From contig JAOTON010000044.1 of the NCBI GenBank assembly GCA_034440635.1, positions 247,069-311,068 of the forward strand: a stretch of 64,000 nucleotides of DNA, in the 5' to 3' direction. Of this stretch, positions 24,898 through 34,857 are shown piece by piece. The first letter of the stretch is position 1; each line of letters starts with the position of its first letter. A program made the position numbers and the translations under genes. This stretch comes from Lepas anatifera (lineage: Eukaryota; Arthropoda; Thecostraca; Lepadidae). The notes under the pieces were generated by a model. That model had not been told where the DNA came from. It worked only from the letters and a program-made list of their open reading frames with translations, and ran no database searches.

Positions 24898-25574
24898 TTT
24901 TCAGGTTTCTGTGAGGCAGCCACTGGTTGCCTGGTTTTAGGTTTCTGTGAGGTAACCACTGCCCGCCTGGTTTCAGGTTTCTGCTGCTGCTGGTAAGGTA
25001 ACCACTGCCCGCCTGGTTTCAGGTTTCTTCTGCTGCTGGTAAGGTAACCACTGCCCGCCTGGTTTCAGGTTTCTGCTGCTGCTGGTAAGGTAACCACTGC
25101 CCGCCTGGTTTCAGGTTTCTGCTGCTGCTGGTAAGGTAACCACTGCCCGCCTGGTTTCAGGTTTCTGCTGCTGCTGGTAAGGTAACCACTGCCCGCCTGG
25201 TTTCAGGTTTCTGCTGCTGCTGGTAAGGTAACCACTGCCCGCCTGGTTTCAGGTTTCTGCTGCTGCTGGTAAGGTAACCACTGCCCGCCTGGTTTCAGGT
25301 TTCTGCTGCTGCTGGTAAGGTAACCACTGCCCGCCTGGTTTCAGGTTTCTGCTGCTGCTGGTAAGGTAACCACTGCCCGCCTGGTTTCAGGTTTCTGCTG
25401 CTGCTGGTAAGGTAACCACTGCCCGCCTGGTTTCAGGTTTCTGCTGCTGCTGGTAAGGTAACCACTGCCCGCCTGGTTTCAGGTTTCTGCTGCTGCTGGT
25501 AAGGTAACCACTGCCCGCCTGGTTTCAGGTTTCTGCTGCTGCTGGTAAGGTAACCACTGCCCGCCTGGTTTCAG
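24898..25574 (+). repeat. Minisatellite of tandem splice-acceptor units next to a coding exon
   Basis: Thirteen units of exactly 46 bp run from 24977 to 25574, preceded by two 36-bp variant units. Each 46-bp unit contains GCCTGGTTTCAG/GTTTCTG, which is the authentic 3' splice site of the exon starting at 25575 and its first bases. A CTG run and the donor-like GGTAAGG follow. Acceptor-like AG dinucleotides end at 24904, 24940, 24976 and then every 46 bp to 25574, 16 in all. Reading from the previous unit's acceptor in the exon frame meets TAA after eight codons. Confidence 0.95.
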
Positions 25575-25731
25575 GTTTCTGGCCATCTGCTGCGGGCTGC
25601 GCTGTCACATTTCGCGACGGCGCGCGCGCCTCATCATCGCCGGCATCTGGCTGTTGCCAGCGCTCATCATGCTGCCCTGGGGGCTTTTCTTCGACCTGCG
25701 ACCGCAGGGTGGAGACGTGCTCTGTCAGGAG
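25575..25731 (+). CDS. SIFaR: SIFamide receptor, internal exon (ICL2-TM4-ECL2)
   Basis: Internal coding exon of a class A GPCR. It starts after TTTCAG at 25571-25574 and ends before the donor GTAGGT at 25732. It supplies the last base of a split codon and then 52 codons: FLAICC (just after the position of the DRY/ERF motif), a basic second intracellular loop (HISRRRARL), TM4 (IIAGIWLLPALIMLPWGLFF) and the start of extracellular loop 2. The cysteine of LCQE is the expected partner of the TM3 disulphide. In the SIFamide receptors I know, the same run of motifs is followed by W-P-x-G-x-D-G-N-L, as supplied here by the next exon. Loop 2 is shorter than in Drosophila. Receptors of this family bind the amidated peptide SIFamide at the plasma membrane of neurons. 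Upstream exons (TM1-TM3) are not in the window. Confidence 0.92.
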
Positions 25732-25924
25732 GTAGGTGGCGCTCCAAACCCACCCAGGATGGCCGCTGGGAGAGGGCACTTCGGCTGGGGGACAACATTT
25801 CGATGGTGTATTTGATTCCATCCAAATATCATTGGGTACTTCAGGCATCGATTGACAATATGCACATACTCACACAGCGCACTAACCAGCACACAGGCAA
25901 GAATGCAGGACACACGATAGGCCT

Positions 25925-26110
25925 ACACTGAAGTGACACGAGTCCGATAATTAATGCTTGACAGCTGGTTGTTCTCTGACCACCTTTCTAAAGCTGGCTA
26001 GTGATACTGCGTTTACAGCGGCAGGCTGTAACTCATTCCAGATCTTTTGGAACCGAAGGGGGTTTCCATTTGAGTCTGGATGGGGTGCCAATGGACCAGG
26101 GGAACCACTT
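25925..26110 (-). pseudogene. LINE ORF2 3' end fragment
   Basis: On the minus strand this reads WNELQPAAVNAVSLASF followed by RKVVREQPAV and a stop, the usual C-terminal end of a CR1/L2/jockey-like ORF2. Upstream sequence drops out of frame near 26050. A second copy of the same family end is at 41662-41900. Confidence 0.7.
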
Positions 26111-27338
26111 CTTAAAGGGAATTGACCACTTTGTTTAATTTTTATAAAAGGCTGTTAAGGGCGAAAATAGGTCCAAAAATGAAAAAAAACTTTCTTCACT
26201 TGCAATCGCCAAAAAATTTGCCTCTTTTGTTTCTACCCTGGGTTGACCTAAGCATCGTGTATAATTACGAAGCTAAACTGAGCTGTCCGTTTGTGGCACG
26301 TTACGTTGGAAAGGCCAGTCATTTGTTACTATTTATCACGTGACATGCTCCACCGGACTGAGAAGGATCCGGGCATTGCTTCAATCAAGGTGGTGTGTAG
26401 CACCATAAGGCCGTTTATGTCGAGATCTAACATCCATGATAAAAGTGGCACACTCCCTTTAAGGTGTGACCAATTGAGCCAAATCAAGTGAGAGACGAGC
26501 TAAGTAGCATGCAAAGGAGGCCGCCCATACTTGCCTTCAGGGGGGTGGGGCGATTTAAGGTGACGGCTTGAGGGGTGCCAGGTAGGTTAAAGGGAAGGTG
26601 ATTTTAACTGAGAGAGCCAAGTTGTAAAACATGCCGGAAAACCCGGTGTAACCCGTTGTTACTGTGGCATGTGCCGGTCACGTGGTTTGCCCTGCCCCGG
26701 GCAGTGACCGGCCAGCCGGCCGCCACGCTCGGTTGGTGGGGGTCGGCAGTGGAGCCATGGACCTGACTGAATAGACATCGCTCTCTCGAACATGCGTGTT
26801 CATTGGAACGGCTAACACCCCGTACTCAACATTTAATTTGTCTTGGAGCGCGAAAATTCCGTAGAGAAAAGCTAAAAACCTACCTGAAATGTCCCCAAAA
26901 TGTACCCAAGGAGCCAGCCCCAGTCCTACACGCTGACGTCACGGTCAGTACTCAGCCCATTGAATATGGTAGCAGTTGCCAGATCATGACATCATGCACA
27001 GTCAAAGGTTTATTTCTTGCCACATAGGATCATTTTAAATATCAAAATATTGAGCTTATTAAACATTTTTTTTTAATCATGAAAGCTTTCATGATTTAGG
27101 GCTAAAATACATCTAATTACACTAAATTCTGGGATTCGATCACGGTGCCACATTCATTTTTATAGGGGAAGGGGGGAACCGTATCCCCGTTCCTCTGAAT
27201 GGGCGCAGCGCAGTTACAATATTTTACAGCTCGTACCTCGCACGCAAACTCATCTTCTGAAAATGACATCATGCGTCTGTGTTCAACACGTCCGTGATTG
27301 CATGAAGCATCATGTTTTACTAGGTTAACGTGTGATCC
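26111..27338. other. Intron stretch without recognised features
   Basis: No exon is recognised. A GC-rich patch with CCGGCCAGCCGGCCG lies near 26710-26722. The rest is ordinary AT-rich sequence. Confidence 0.4.
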
Positions 27339-27770
27339 TTCAACCCTCGCCCCAGTGGGGGTATTTAAAACACCTTATCATGGATCAATTCCGCAACTTT
27401 CCCCAAAATTTCAAGGTTGAGTCATCTCAGGTCAGGTCACCAGTGCAGGCCAAGTGACTTCACCTCAAAGAATGTTTAAGATGGCATAAGTGAGAAATGG
27501 GTGAATCTACCGGATTGAAACTGATACCGGATAACCAGCCTACCGAGCGCTGCAATACATATCCCGGGATTTTTATATCGATGACCTAAGGTCAAGTACG
27601 GACCATGGCCTCTCCATTGGAAATACATGGGAAAAACAGAAATTGGGCTGTATTTGTGTAAATAAAGCTGAGAATACCTTCATATTCTTCAAATCGTAGT
27701 ATCCTAGGCCCCTGTCCAGGGTAATGTTGCAATTTTTGATCTGTTACATCTGAGAGGTCATCGGAGGCTA
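27339..27770. mobile_element. Fragment of a J-family TTAA element
   Basis: Begins TTCAACCCTCGCCCCAGTGGG, a mutated version of the J-family right end in reverse orientation. It continues with the family's TGACCT-rich interior (for example ATCGATGACCTAAGGTCAAG near 27577) and ends without a second terminus. Confidence 0.65.
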
Positions 27771-28034
27771 TTTAAACAGTTTTCAGACGTAGATAGGTTT
27801 TGAAGTGTTGCGGCGAGGAGCATGATGATAAGTAGATAAGTTAGTGATAAGTTGATAAGGTGGCCTGTCGCCTCGAATCCGGAAATGTAAAAAACACTGA
27901 AGATCATATATTCGGGCACAGCCCTTCATCAGAATCGTGTAGAAAATATCCAAAATTCTCGGTCATAGTGCAGCCAGACCTCGAATTGAGCTTCACACAA
28001 ATGCCTTTTAGAATGAAAAAAATTGGATGTCAGT

Positions 28035-28279
28035 CCGGTGGGTGACCTTGGCCGGGTCGGACGCGTGCTGGTGAGCTCCCCGAGCCGCCCGCATGGCTGG
28101 CTAGTTGTGTGCACTGGGTTCCCGGCTAGTGCCATGTGCTATACTTGTGCACAACAGTGAACCGTGATGTGAGCAGAATCTACTTATGGAGCAATGTACA
28201 GTGGTGAGATCTGTATCTACCATGATAAAGAGTCCTAACTGCGGACGTGAAAAAGTTAATTAAGCAAACAGGAAGGACA
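28035..28279 (+). other. Probable LINE 5' untranslated region
   Basis: GC-rich sequence just before the first ATG of the LINE ORF1. I assign it to the element by position and composition; the exact 5' end is not visible. Confidence 0.4.
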
Positions 28280-29555
28280 ATGAGTGGTGCTGAAAGTGGT
28301 GACGAGACAACATTTCTGGATTGTCCGGCAGCTTGTACTCCATTTGTTCCCAAAAGTATCAAACAGCTCTCTGTGGTAGAAATGGAGGCCCGCCAACAGG
28401 AAGGGAGACAGCCCAAGCGTCCGGCCAAGTCCCCTCTCTCTCTCGGCCGTGTCACGTGACCGGTCGCCGGCCGAGGCCGCAGGCGCGGACGCAGCGCCCG
28501 CGCCAGAAGGGGTACACTTCAACTCCGATACGATCTCCGCCCTGAGTGCCATGATGGAGGAAGTGAGCACATCTAATACTGCACGGATTATAACAGCCAT
28601 GGAAGCAAAGTTCGAAGGGCTTGATAGAAGATTGAGCATTCTAGAGAGCGAAATTCACGATAAAGACGGAGAGATTTGTGATCTAAAAGCACAGCTCCAA
28701 CAGCAGCAGCTAAAAAACGATGAACTCAGTAAGCAGTTGGAAAGCATGGGCAACAACAGACGCTTGTCATGTCTCATCTTCACGAGCCGCGAGCTTGAGC
28801 CTCGCCGAAATAACGAGGACATAGAACAGCGTCTCGTGGATATACTGAACAAGCGTATTTTCGGCCTTCGCATGTCAACTGCCGACATCGACATCGCCCA
28901 CCGCCTACAAGGGGACGATAAAGTGATCTGCAGAGTTGTCCGTCGAAGTCTGCGAAACGCAGTGTCTGATGAGCACTTCCGGATCAATGTGACTGGAGCC
29001 GACGGTCACTTGGCTCATGACCCTGCTCCCATCTTCGTCACAGAGTCTTTGTCGAGCGCCAACAAACTGATACACAACCAGCTGCTGCAAGCTCGGCGAC
29101 CGTGTAACGGCAGGCTGGTGACCTCAGTGTTCACCAGAGGCGGTGTGGTGTTCTGCCGCACGAAGAAGAATGGCTCCAACATCAGAGTGCCAGACCAAGA
29201 AGCACTGCACCGGGTGCTGCGCGGCCGGAGCTTCCCGCCGCCGCAGTCCGGTGACGGCAGGCGTCGACATGTCGAGCGCCCACCGCCTGCTTCAACGCCC
29301 CCGATGTCGTCCGCGCGAGCCAGCCGCCCGCCTACTCATCGGCCCCAGACGACCGACAGGGCTCCTGCGGCATTTTCCAACGTCGGGCTAGTACAGGATC
29401 AGCCGGCAACCGTTGGCTCGATCATGACTACTGACGTGACTCCCGATACGAGCCGCGAGCAGAACGCCGAACAGGTTTATCACCAAAGGTACCGCCCCAG
29501 GGCTACAATTGTTGTGTGCATAGGATCTTTTCCATTGCTTAATTGTATGGTTTGA
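28280..29555 (+). CDS. Non-LTR retrotransposon ORF1 (frameshifted near its start)
   Basis: The main open frame runs from ATG 28449 to a stop at 29555 (368 codons). An ATG at 28280 opens a different frame ending at 28459 (MSGAESGDETTFLDCP), which probably encodes the original N terminus, so a frameshift lies near 28440. In the main frame, residues about 50-100 form a heptad-patterned coiled coil (LKAQLQQQQLKNDELSKQLE). Residues about 105-205 look like the RRM-like nucleic-acid binding region of LINE ORF1 proteins (RRLSCLIFTSRELEP, ADIDIAHRLQGDDKVICRVV). The tail is Pro/Arg-rich. ORF1 proteins coat LINE RNA; this one may bind nucleic acid as an oligomer. No ORF2 follows. It lies in the same orientation as the receptor gene, inside its large intron. 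Confidence 0.8.
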
Positions 29556-30640
29556 TCTGAAATATCTGCGTCACTCAAAATAATCGTCATTGAAATTGTC
29601 TCTTAAGCTTTCTTTTGGCTGATGAGGCTAACACGAACAACTATCAACAAGCAGCATGCAACGTTCTGCGAAATAAATATTATGAATTCATTCAATATTT
29701 TGGATTGGTGTTTTTCTGTCTTTTCTTAAGATATGAAAATATGTGTTAGATTTTCGAGAAGCTTTGTTTCCAGTTTACTCTTACACATGACGTTTATGTT
29801 CATGGGCCAAATCACTTTTGAATTTATGCCACAACTGTGTCAGGAGTGACACAATTTGTTTTCTTCCCAAACATTCGCTCAGCCCTTTTTTGTAGATCGG
29901 ACAGGTAATTGGATCCTAGGAGCATTGTTGTACGCCTGCAGCGCAGTTTGTTCCGTTGTTTTCTGTTCTGTTCTGTGTGCGCTGGTACTGCTTTCATTCT
30001 CACTGCTTCTGTGTGCACTCGTGCTGCTTTCATTTTCGTTGAATTCGATTTACTTCCCGGGAACCCTGTGCTCACGCGGCTGCGGCCTTTTGCCGAGGTC
30101 CAGGGGGCCACCGTTTGGGGGGAAGGGGTGGGGGGAGGGGCTGAGCTGCTGCCTGGCCCAGCTCACGGATGGTTTACGTGTAATTTGTCATAGCTACTAC
30201 TGTTTGGCAGCGTGTCATTTAGGCAAGGGCGGAGAGGGGTCAGATGCAGGTCGGGTAGGGGACCGGAGAGCGAGCCAGTATATATATTACCATCAGTCTT
30301 TGCTATATGTGTATATTTTGAAGCATGAACACCTCATTTTGTTTTACCCTAACCTTATGATTCAAACACTTTATCCATTAATGTTCCAATTATGAGTTAT
30401 TCTAGCATTAAGGAACAACTAAAAAAATTGGATGTCATGACAACAACGATCTTGGTACCTCTAACCTAAGAGTAATGCCGACAATACAACAAGACTAGAC
30501 CAGTACCTGTGTGACAGACTTTTCTATTATTTCAGCCAAACACTAGCTTTTCAATAACAATGAAAAATTCGCTGAAGTATCTGAATCGGTTATTTGCATG
30601 CTTCTGTTGTTATTATTTATATAATTTTTTTAGTTTACCG
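29556..30640. other. Stretch after LINE ORF1
   Basis: No reverse transcriptase or endonuclease motifs follow ORF1. A 179-codon plus-strand frame (29856-30395) is Cys/Leu-rich and repetitive, with no family features; I do not call it a gene. Confidence 0.5.
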
Positions 30641-31394
30641 CAGCTAAAATGCTAATAAACACTAGTACACGTGATAATAGATCTGTGTAATGAAATCAAA
30701 CTTTCCCTTTTAATTCAGCATAAGGCTACATCTTACTATAAATCAAGATACCTTTACTTAAAGGTACGTTCAAGAGGGATTCCTCCACGCCCGAGTGACG
30801 TCACACGGGCGTGGAGGAATTCCTTCACCATTGAGCCGTGTGTTAAACTGCTGCTAATGGCACTTCCAGCATACAAATTTGTGAGAATACACGGTAATCA
30901 AATTTATCCCAAATGCAATGGATAAACATTTTATTTTTGGTTCTGGGCCTCTTTTTGTAAAAGTTTGGATATTTAACCATTTAATTTTTCCATGTTATAT
31001 GCTACGAGGTGTGACGTCACATCCGGTGGCCTGCGCTTGCTGTTGGAGGGGGGCTGACTATAAATGCCTCGCTCAAATTTTATAATATAAAATTTTTTTT
31101 TTGCATCCAGACGTATACTCATTCGACGCTTAACGTTGGGCCAGAGGTGCAGGCTGTGAAAAAGGGTTTATCAATTACAAACCATATTAAGCAAAATTAC
31201 GCAATGGATTAAGTTTAGGAATAAGTTGACCCTGACCACTAAGTACAATCTTAATTAAATAATCCGAGCGAGGCATTTATAGTAAGATATAGCCTTATGC
31301 TGAATTAAAAGGGGAAAGTTTGCTTTCATTACACAGGTCTATTATCACGTGTACTAGTGCTAAATAAGTAATTATTGTTAGCATTTTAGCTGCG
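30641..31394. mobile_element. Inverted-repeat element interrupted by a hAT-like MITE
   Basis: The left arm (30641-30743, continuing at 31066-31074) and right arm (31264-31394) are inverted copies: CAGCATAAGGCTACATCTTA on the left is answered by TAAGATATAGCCTTATGCTG on the right. Without the insert the element is about 0.43 kb. The insertion at 30744-31056 splits the left arm, and the right arm preserves the unbroken sequence. An (AT)n run (31403-31440) follows immediately. Confidence 0.8.
30744..31056. mobile_element. hAT-like MITE with CRE palindromes, copy 1
   Basis: A 313-bp element starting CAAGATACC and ending GGGCTG, with CTATAAAT (8 bp, or 9 with the preceding A) duplicated on both sides (30736-30743, 31058-31065). 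CA/TG ends and 8-bp duplication suggest hAT. Inside, TGACGTCA (30796-30803) sits at the centre of perfect 12-bp arms CCTCCACGCCCG/CGGGCGTGGAGG (30782-30817). A second TGACGTCA is at 31012-31019. The palindrome ACCTTTACTTAAAGGT lies near the left end. No coding capacity. Confidence 0.85.
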
Positions 31395-31397
31395 GAA

Positions 31398-31402
<5 letters not shown>

Positions 31403-31440
<38 letters not shown>
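31403..31440. repeat. (AT)n microsatellite
   Basis: A perfect AT dinucleotide run of about 19 units next to the inverted-repeat element. Confidence 0.95.
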
Positions 31441-31443
<3 letters not shown>

Positions 31444-31824
31444 ATAGGTGAACACACAGAAAGTTATTTAAGCTATATTTAATTTACAAACGTTTCACTG
31501 TTGTACAGCTTCATCAGTGTAAATACCAAATTCTAAAAATATAAATATCAAATTACAAAGTTCAGCACACAGCAGGACACAATATTTCAAACTCAGTTTG
31601 AAAAAACTCAGCACCAAAAAACTCAGCAATAAAACTCTGGCCTCGCTTGACTCAAATCACGCAGCCGTCTCCTCTCAACGAACGGCAACCATTGCCTTAA
31701 CTGGGGAGGATGGAGTTTCCATGAACTGGCCTCTAGACTGACATCACACGGTGCAAGCTTGGCATAGCGTTTGCAATAGTCTCTAATAAAAATTGTTGGG
31801 GTTAGACGACGCTCCAGCTCCCAA

Positions 31825-31930
31825 AGTTATAGGTATGGCGTTACCAACTCTCACCATGTAAGGAGGGATTTGGTGCATCTGATCAACATACCTATTCACA
31901 GAATCTGCCGGGACATGAACCCAAGGAGAT
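31825..31930 (-). mobile_element. Possible tRNA-derived SINE fragment
   Basis: The minus strand has a B-box-like GGTTCATGTCCCGG (near 31922-31909) followed by a region shared with 54536-54690 (plus-strand CCAACTCTCACCA). The two are diverged, so the assignment is tentative. Confidence 0.4.
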
Positions 31931-31945
31931 GAACCCGGGGGAGCT

Positions 31946-34529
31946 GAGCCAGGGAATTAGTGCTAGGTTTCTTGCGGCCCTTTGGCATCACCCTCACTTG
32001 TCGGAACGATATTATCATATTTTATGCTGAAAATATTAAATATTTTTTTAGCATTATTAAAAAGGTGTAGAAGCCTATGAAGCAGCTTCAGCGGCGATAG
32101 TGATGGTCGTTGTGCGTATCATTAGCGGTAAAATTGGTCAGTGATGGATCTAGCCGGCAGTTTTGTTGGGACACACAAAAATCGAGACCCAAGAAAAAAC
32201 GTCACGAAGTGAAAGTTTTCGCAACAATCTAACTTGCCGGCAGGTTTGGGAGGCGGGGAGTGGGGAGTAAATATAAGACGAAAAGCAAAACAAACAGGCG
32301 TCACTGGCTGAAATATGTGGCCTCAAAATGCTTGCTTTCGATATCCAGGGATCATTCACTCAAATACGATTTTAAATATCAAGAGGACCAGGCCCCAATA
32401 TTCACACTGAAGTTGACTGGTTCTGTTTGAAAATGATTTGTTCGGTTGAAGCACCAACACCTTGCTTATGAACTTAAAAGTAGCCGGGGAAAAGGTCGAA
32501 AGCTTGGGGAAGGGGGGACAACATTACGGTTTTGCTCCGAGCTTTTTCGTTCGGGGATAAGATACGTATTGTCCCCCCCTGGGTCCTCCACTAGAACTGG
32601 GTGCTGTTTGAGGGGTCTCGTTGCCACGTGCGACCACCGAGGTTAGGAGGGCAGTGAATAGAGAATGTTTCTCTGGTGAAATCCACCAACTCGAGAGCTA
32701 CTATTCTTCGAAATTTAGCGCGACATTGGTTCCAGCTATTATTGCTGGTAAAATTGTTCGATGTGTCGCTGAAATGAAAATATTCTAGGATAAACAATTT
32801 TTACATATTCTGGTTGGGCGAAACCAGAATATTACCCGGGGACCTTTAACCAAAGCCTACGCTGCTCCCTTGACCTGAGAGGGTATATTACCAACAAGAC
32901 TAAAATTGGACTGGAAACTTGGATATTTGCGGACCGACAGTTACAGCTGCTGGGGGAATGAAGTTATTAACCTAACCCTTCGTAGTAGCTTAAAACGCGT
33001 AGGTAACACAAATCATAAAAAGTTGTGTTTTTGTGAACTGAAAAAAACATTTGTTTAACACTTAACAAAAAAGCTTGATTGTCTAGGACACATAAATACT
33101 CGTTTGACAGAATTGAAATGTTTCAGACTGCGACACCTCCTTTGAATGGTTTAGGACCTTCCGCAAAAGTCAGTAATAAACAACTGAACAATGAAAGATA
33201 GTGCAGAAGCTCCGATGTTCTAAATTTCAAGAAATGTTTGCAGGGTTAGTGTTTGCAGGATAGTGTTTGCTTATCCTCAAACTTTCACATGGGACTCAAG
33301 TGGAAAATGAGTGTTAAGCTGGACTGATTCGGGTTCAGCTCGAGAGATTATTGTCGGTATATTGTTTTGGGATTTCATTGAGTTTAAATCTTTAGCCTCG
33401 ATAAGCCTTTTGAGAACTCCCGCAGCCTAATATTGAGCCGCTTGGACTAAATGGTGTTTTAAGCTCAAATTCTGTGGAGGTATCATCGGTGCAATCTTTC
33501 GAAAGCCTAGCTGGCTCAGATAGGCCCCTAGCTATCGTGCACTCTCAGCTGTCATCTCAACTTAACGTATCTGCATTGGTTTTGGTCGCCCGGAGAAGAG
33601 GCACATAAGCATTTATCACTAACTTATATTGTACGTAATATATTATTTTTGGGGCTTATCGATGCACCAACTTCCAGTGTCATATGGCATCGCCGTCTCT
33701 TTTACTGTTGAAAAGATATCCCGGGAGCCAGCTTGCAGAGGAGGAAAAAATGTCTCGACTGTCTCCTACCAACTTTTTGCAGGCACGATCTGTCTCCTCG
33801 ACATTTTTTGTAAATATCCTGCACATTTACATCAAAATTAGCGATCATACGACGGCAGAGAACAGGTTAATTCCTCAGGCATGAAATTTGATACTACTGG
33901 TCAAATTTGCTTTCAAAATATAACACAGTGTTCTGAACTCTTCATACACTTACCCCAAAACTGTACTGTGTTGCTACAAGAAGGGACAGAGACTACAGAC
34001 TAGGCCCATTGCACCACAAACAATGGCAGCAATGCAGCTTTAACAAAATTGCTGTTTGTGTCCTTGACTGGTTTTGTGTGTGCCTAACTCATGTTGGTGA
34101 GTAGAAAAAATGTTTAGTGGCAGAGGCAGTGACTACCATAATTAAACTGGTGCAGTGAATCTCTTTTCTAGAATTAAAGAGGTGTAGTAAATTGATCTTT
34201 CATACAATCTAAATCCAAACAGCCCCTCCAAGTTGATACAATATTTGGGTGCAACATGACTTTGAAAAGCAGTGGGTTCAAACTGTAAAAGAAGCTTTTA
34301 CTTTTTCATCAATGTGTGCCCCTGGTTGATTGTAAGGTGAAGAATTTATCTTGTTGAGCAGAGAAAATATTGATTGGCAGAGGCACTGACTGCCAGAATT
34401 AAGCTGGTGCAGTGAATTCATTCTTCACATCAGCTATATCGTATTTATTCTAAATAGAAGTGCCCATCAAATATGTCAAACATGTCACAACAAAATATTT
34501 GTGCTGAATGACTGAACATCAATGCTCTC
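31946..34529. other. Intron stretch without recognised genes
   Basis: Mostly unique-looking AT-rich sequence. Two diverged direct copies of a roughly 80-bp segment (GGCAGAGGCAGTGACTACCA near 34120 and GGCAGAGGCACTGACTGCCA near 34377) lie about 260 bp apart. No exon is recognised. Confidence 0.4.
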
Positions 34530-34537
34530 AAACTGAG

Positions 34538-34849
34538 CAAGATACCTTTACTTAAAGGTACGTTCAAGAGGATTCCTCCACGCCCGAGTGACGTCACACG
34601 GGCGTGGAGGAATTCCTTCACCATTGAGGCGTGTGTTAAACTGCTGCTAACGGCACTTCCCGCTTACGAAATTTTGAGAATATACAGTTATCAAGTTTAT
34701 CTCTAATGCAATGAATAAGCATTTTATTTTCTATTCTGGGCCTCTTTTTTCAAAATTTTGGACATTTAATAAGTCAATTTTCCCATGTTATATGCTACGA
34801 GGTGTGACGTCACATCCGGTGGTCTACGCTTGCTGTTGGAGGGGGGCTG
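34538..34849. mobile_element. hAT-like MITE with CRE palindromes, copy 2
   Basis: A near-identical 312-bp copy of 30744-31056 in the same orientation, flanked by AAACTGAG on both sides (34530-34537 and 34850-34857). It keeps both TGACGTCA sites (34589-34596 and 34805-34812) and the 12-bp stem arms (34575-34610). Confidence 0.87.
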
Positions 34850-34857
34850 AAACTGAG

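Noticed and set aside
25525..25848. Minus-strand 107-codon frame
   Set aside because: Antisense shadow of the receptor exon and its array.
29856..30395. 179-codon frame, Cys/Leu-rich, possible membrane protein
   Set aside because: Low-complexity duplicated segments (CALVLLSFSL twice), overlapped by other frames, no recognisable domain.
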